Source: Nitrospirota bacterium (GTDB lineage Bacteria > Nitrospirota > Thermodesulfovibrionia > Thermodesulfovibrionales > SM23-35). From it: 5,996 nt of DNA. The stretch covers positions 1 through 5,996 of the forward strand of contig JAOUJR010000117.1 of NCBI GenBank assembly GCA_029883145.1, given 5' to 3'. Numbering within the stretch: position 1 is the first letter of the stretch; each line of letters starts with the position of its first letter. Of this stretch, positions 5,701 through 5,996 are shown piece by piece. The translations under genes and the position numbers were made by a program. The notes below the pieces were generated by a model that saw nothing but the letters and a program-made list of their open reading frames with translations, was not told where the DNA came from and did no database searches.

Positions 5701-5996
5701 CAGGGTTATTGGATAGCTGGGAAATTTCTATAAATCCTTTGGCGCTTAATTTTGACTCTATGGCTGTTGGTGCTTCTCAATCGCTGGAACTCACCATATC
5801 TAACATCGGCATCGGGAACCTCGTGATTGGGACGATTAGCAGACCTTCATCACCATTTTTGATCTCATTCGATGAATGCTCCGGGAAATCACTTTCTGCT
5901 TCAGCAGCCTGCTGGATTACCGTGAAGTTTGCTCCTGACGCCGAAGGCACTTTTACAAGCACATTGACCGTACCCTCGAATGACGCTGACCATCCA
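2796..5996 (+). CDS. Secreted multi-domain surface protein with seven FG-GAP repeats (3' end beyond window)
   Basis: The frame is open from this ATG to the window end: 1067 codons without a stop, so the C-terminus is missing. AAGGAG lies 6 bases before the ATG. Order of parts: signal peptide (hydrophobic core about 8-22, cleavage near Ala23-Ser26); a beta-rich domain (about 27-155), possibly cohesin-like; fibronectin III (about 157-247); seven FG-GAP repeats with DxNxDGxxD/E calcium loops starting at Asp269, 330, 407, 466, 518, 560 and 602, forming one integrin-like propeller; Ig-like modules at 637-716, 723-802 and 891-968; a carboxypeptidase-regulatory-like domain (about 806-888); and a HYDIN/ASH-type domain from Trp975 with Cys1028 and Cys1039. 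It should be exported and act in adhesion or binding; no catalytic residues are seen. The anchor, if any, lies beyond the window. The leader carries a promoter, a palindrome and a terminator hairpin. Confidence 0.95.
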   Translation, partial: MRCVIKTLGIAFISLFILQLNIAHSSTVDYATLSPSSATIQTGHWLAMTFSATNDKAFDIKTYYAKFNYTKGLNITNISTNPAATKAEINTRKNSIILEWSNIGQGITLTADFYVSSSAQGLYSISPSKIYYKDYDRNTYIGFCSSAEITIQSDIESPSPPKNIRSVSGEGFINIYWSTVPDSDVAGYNIYRRTSSSTYSRINPSLIDRYAAGYKDANVQHGMTYYYEITSVDNSGNESVYSSETTETYYDLKIRSFDTPDISAVAVGDINGDGYPDMVFGYPGYCSGRGSKVVCSGKVDIYYGGNTSGNPDISVYGEGFNFGESLAIVDLNNDGYDELIIGAPEYTPPDNTWTYQEIGKIYIYSGAPELNTTAVFSMVGRQSFGDGGNSVYWLAERLGSSLAPAGDVNGDGFSDVLVGAPYGGMDRSGSVVILFGGSNLSNPGTYRFSGPNAWELMGFYLSTAGDVNGDGYSDILTGGPGFSDLNKVSGAYLLYGGQYLNRGLTLYGVGAVVSSAGDMNGDGHSDIAMGRNIYYGGPSLDNVPDIVLSDSFNFTSQMGDINQDGFGDILTGPGPKICFGSSFGENIPDISREGMKVLTAADINKDGLKEIIALDEDIQPAGNKIYIYSVAPYLNLPEITIFSPKNNSITAFKDTTISGYVKGNITKLLVRGQQTSLMPDGTFSATESLFEGDNIIEIIAETPEGKISKRVLTLKYSTQITPLTIAIISPSDGAVLNNTPTTVTGTVSDSTAAVTINGVQATVSGNIFTATGLNLHEGLNVITASASDNYGQIATHSIAVTLVTKAVITGTVTDSVTGLPLSNVTITVTDSFGTHLTTTDSNGGYTVSGLTSGSFTATFVKSGYIQQTFNGSINAGQTLTINVQLTPLSPLTITIINPQDGAVVSSSSITVTGTVTNNVNVTVNGIQASVSNNTFSATISLIEGQNTITAIADDMYGQTASHSITVTLTGLLDSWEISINPLALNFDSMAVGASQSLELTISNIGIGNLVIGTISRPSSPFLISFDECSGKSLSASAACWITVKFAPDAEGTFTSTLTVPSNDADHP
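3600..4625 (+). repeat. Seven FG-GAP (integrin-type) repeats coding for a beta-propeller
   Basis: Seven copies of the calcium-loop pattern are visible in the protein: DINGDGYPD, DLNNDGYDE, DVNGDGFSD, DVNGDGYSD, DMNGDGHSD, DINQDGFGD and DINKDGLKE, most followed by a hydrophobic strand and Gly. Start-to-start spacing is 61, 77, 59, 52, 42 and 42 residues, so the blades shorten towards the C-terminus. Seven is the number needed to close one propeller. Copies 2 and 7 end the loop in Glu rather than Asp. Blade 1 has an inserted loop with Cys286 and Cys295 that could form a disulfide. Confidence 0.85.
4962..5699 (+). repeat. Duplicated Ig-like modules flanking a carboxypeptidase-regulatory-like domain
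   Basis: Protein modules at 4962-5201 (80 codons) and 5466-5699 (78 codons) are clearly related. Both begin with an I-I-x-P-x-D-G-A-V block, contain TVTGTV, then NGxQAxVS, EGxNxITA and YGQxAxHSIxVTL. At DNA level short blocks such as ACAGTTACAGG are shared but the copies have diverged. A third, more distant copy lies at 4704-4943. The pattern resembles the glucodextranase-B type Ig-like fold found in adhesins and secreted glycosidases. The domain between the two copies (5211 to about 5460) has the TGTVTDSVTGLPLSNVTI opening typical of carboxypeptidase-regulatory-like folds. Confidence 0.75.

Noticed and set aside
5777..5962. 61-codon open frame on the - strand
   Set aside because: It is antisense to the HYDIN/ASH-type domain, with no ribosome binding site evidence and no family match.
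1..5996. CRISPR array, tRNA, rRNA, insertion sequence or prophage signals
   Set aside because: No regularly spaced identical repeats, no cloverleaf-like sequence, no transposase or integrase and no terminal inverted repeats were seen.

Overview
The window looks like a chromosomal stretch from a moderately AT-rich, probably Gram-negative bacterium. It carries a phospholipase D-type lipoprotein, a YjbQ-family enzyme, a response regulator with an AraC-type output domain, and the first 1067 codons of a secreted multi-domain FG-GAP surface protein. Such mosaic secreted proteins are common in Nitrospirota and Desulfobacterota. That placement is inferred from style only; nothing here fixes the taxon.

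Layout. Positions 1-264 hold no intact gene, but two overlapping open frames on the + strand look like a frameshifted gene remnant. On the - strand, 1213 to 265 is a two-gene unit: the HKD-motif lipoprotein followed 37 bp later by the YjbQ-family protein. A 91-bp AT-rich divergent region separates it from a + strand unit made of a small two-helix membrane protein with a zinc ribbon (1305-1586) and, overlapping its end by 8 bp, the first 48 codons of a HAD-superfamily protein that then breaks down (1579-1725, decayed to about 1765).

After an AT-rich gap with a good sigma70-type promoter (TTGACA-16-TATTAT) comes the receiver/AraC response regulator (1878-2612). The 183-bp gap after it is dense with signals. 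In order these are two 14-bp direct repeats exactly 22 bp apart, a promoter (TCGACA-17-TATATT) abutting the second repeat, a perfect 19-bp palindrome near the predicted transcription start, a strong 13-bp terminator hairpin with a T-tract, and a Shine-Dalgarno 2 bp after the T-tract. The big surface-protein gene then runs off the window end. It encodes a signal peptide, a beta-rich N-terminal domain, a fibronectin III domain, a seven-repeat FG-GAP beta-propeller, three Ig-like modules of about 80 residues with a carboxypeptidase-regulatory-like domain between the second and third, and a HYDIN/ASH-type domain.

The most interesting reading is a regulatory pair. The AraC-type response regulator may bind the direct repeats in an araI-like (class II) geometry and switch on the surface protein, with a terminator in the leader as a second control point. 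This is inference from spacing and motifs. No histidine kinase is present in the window.
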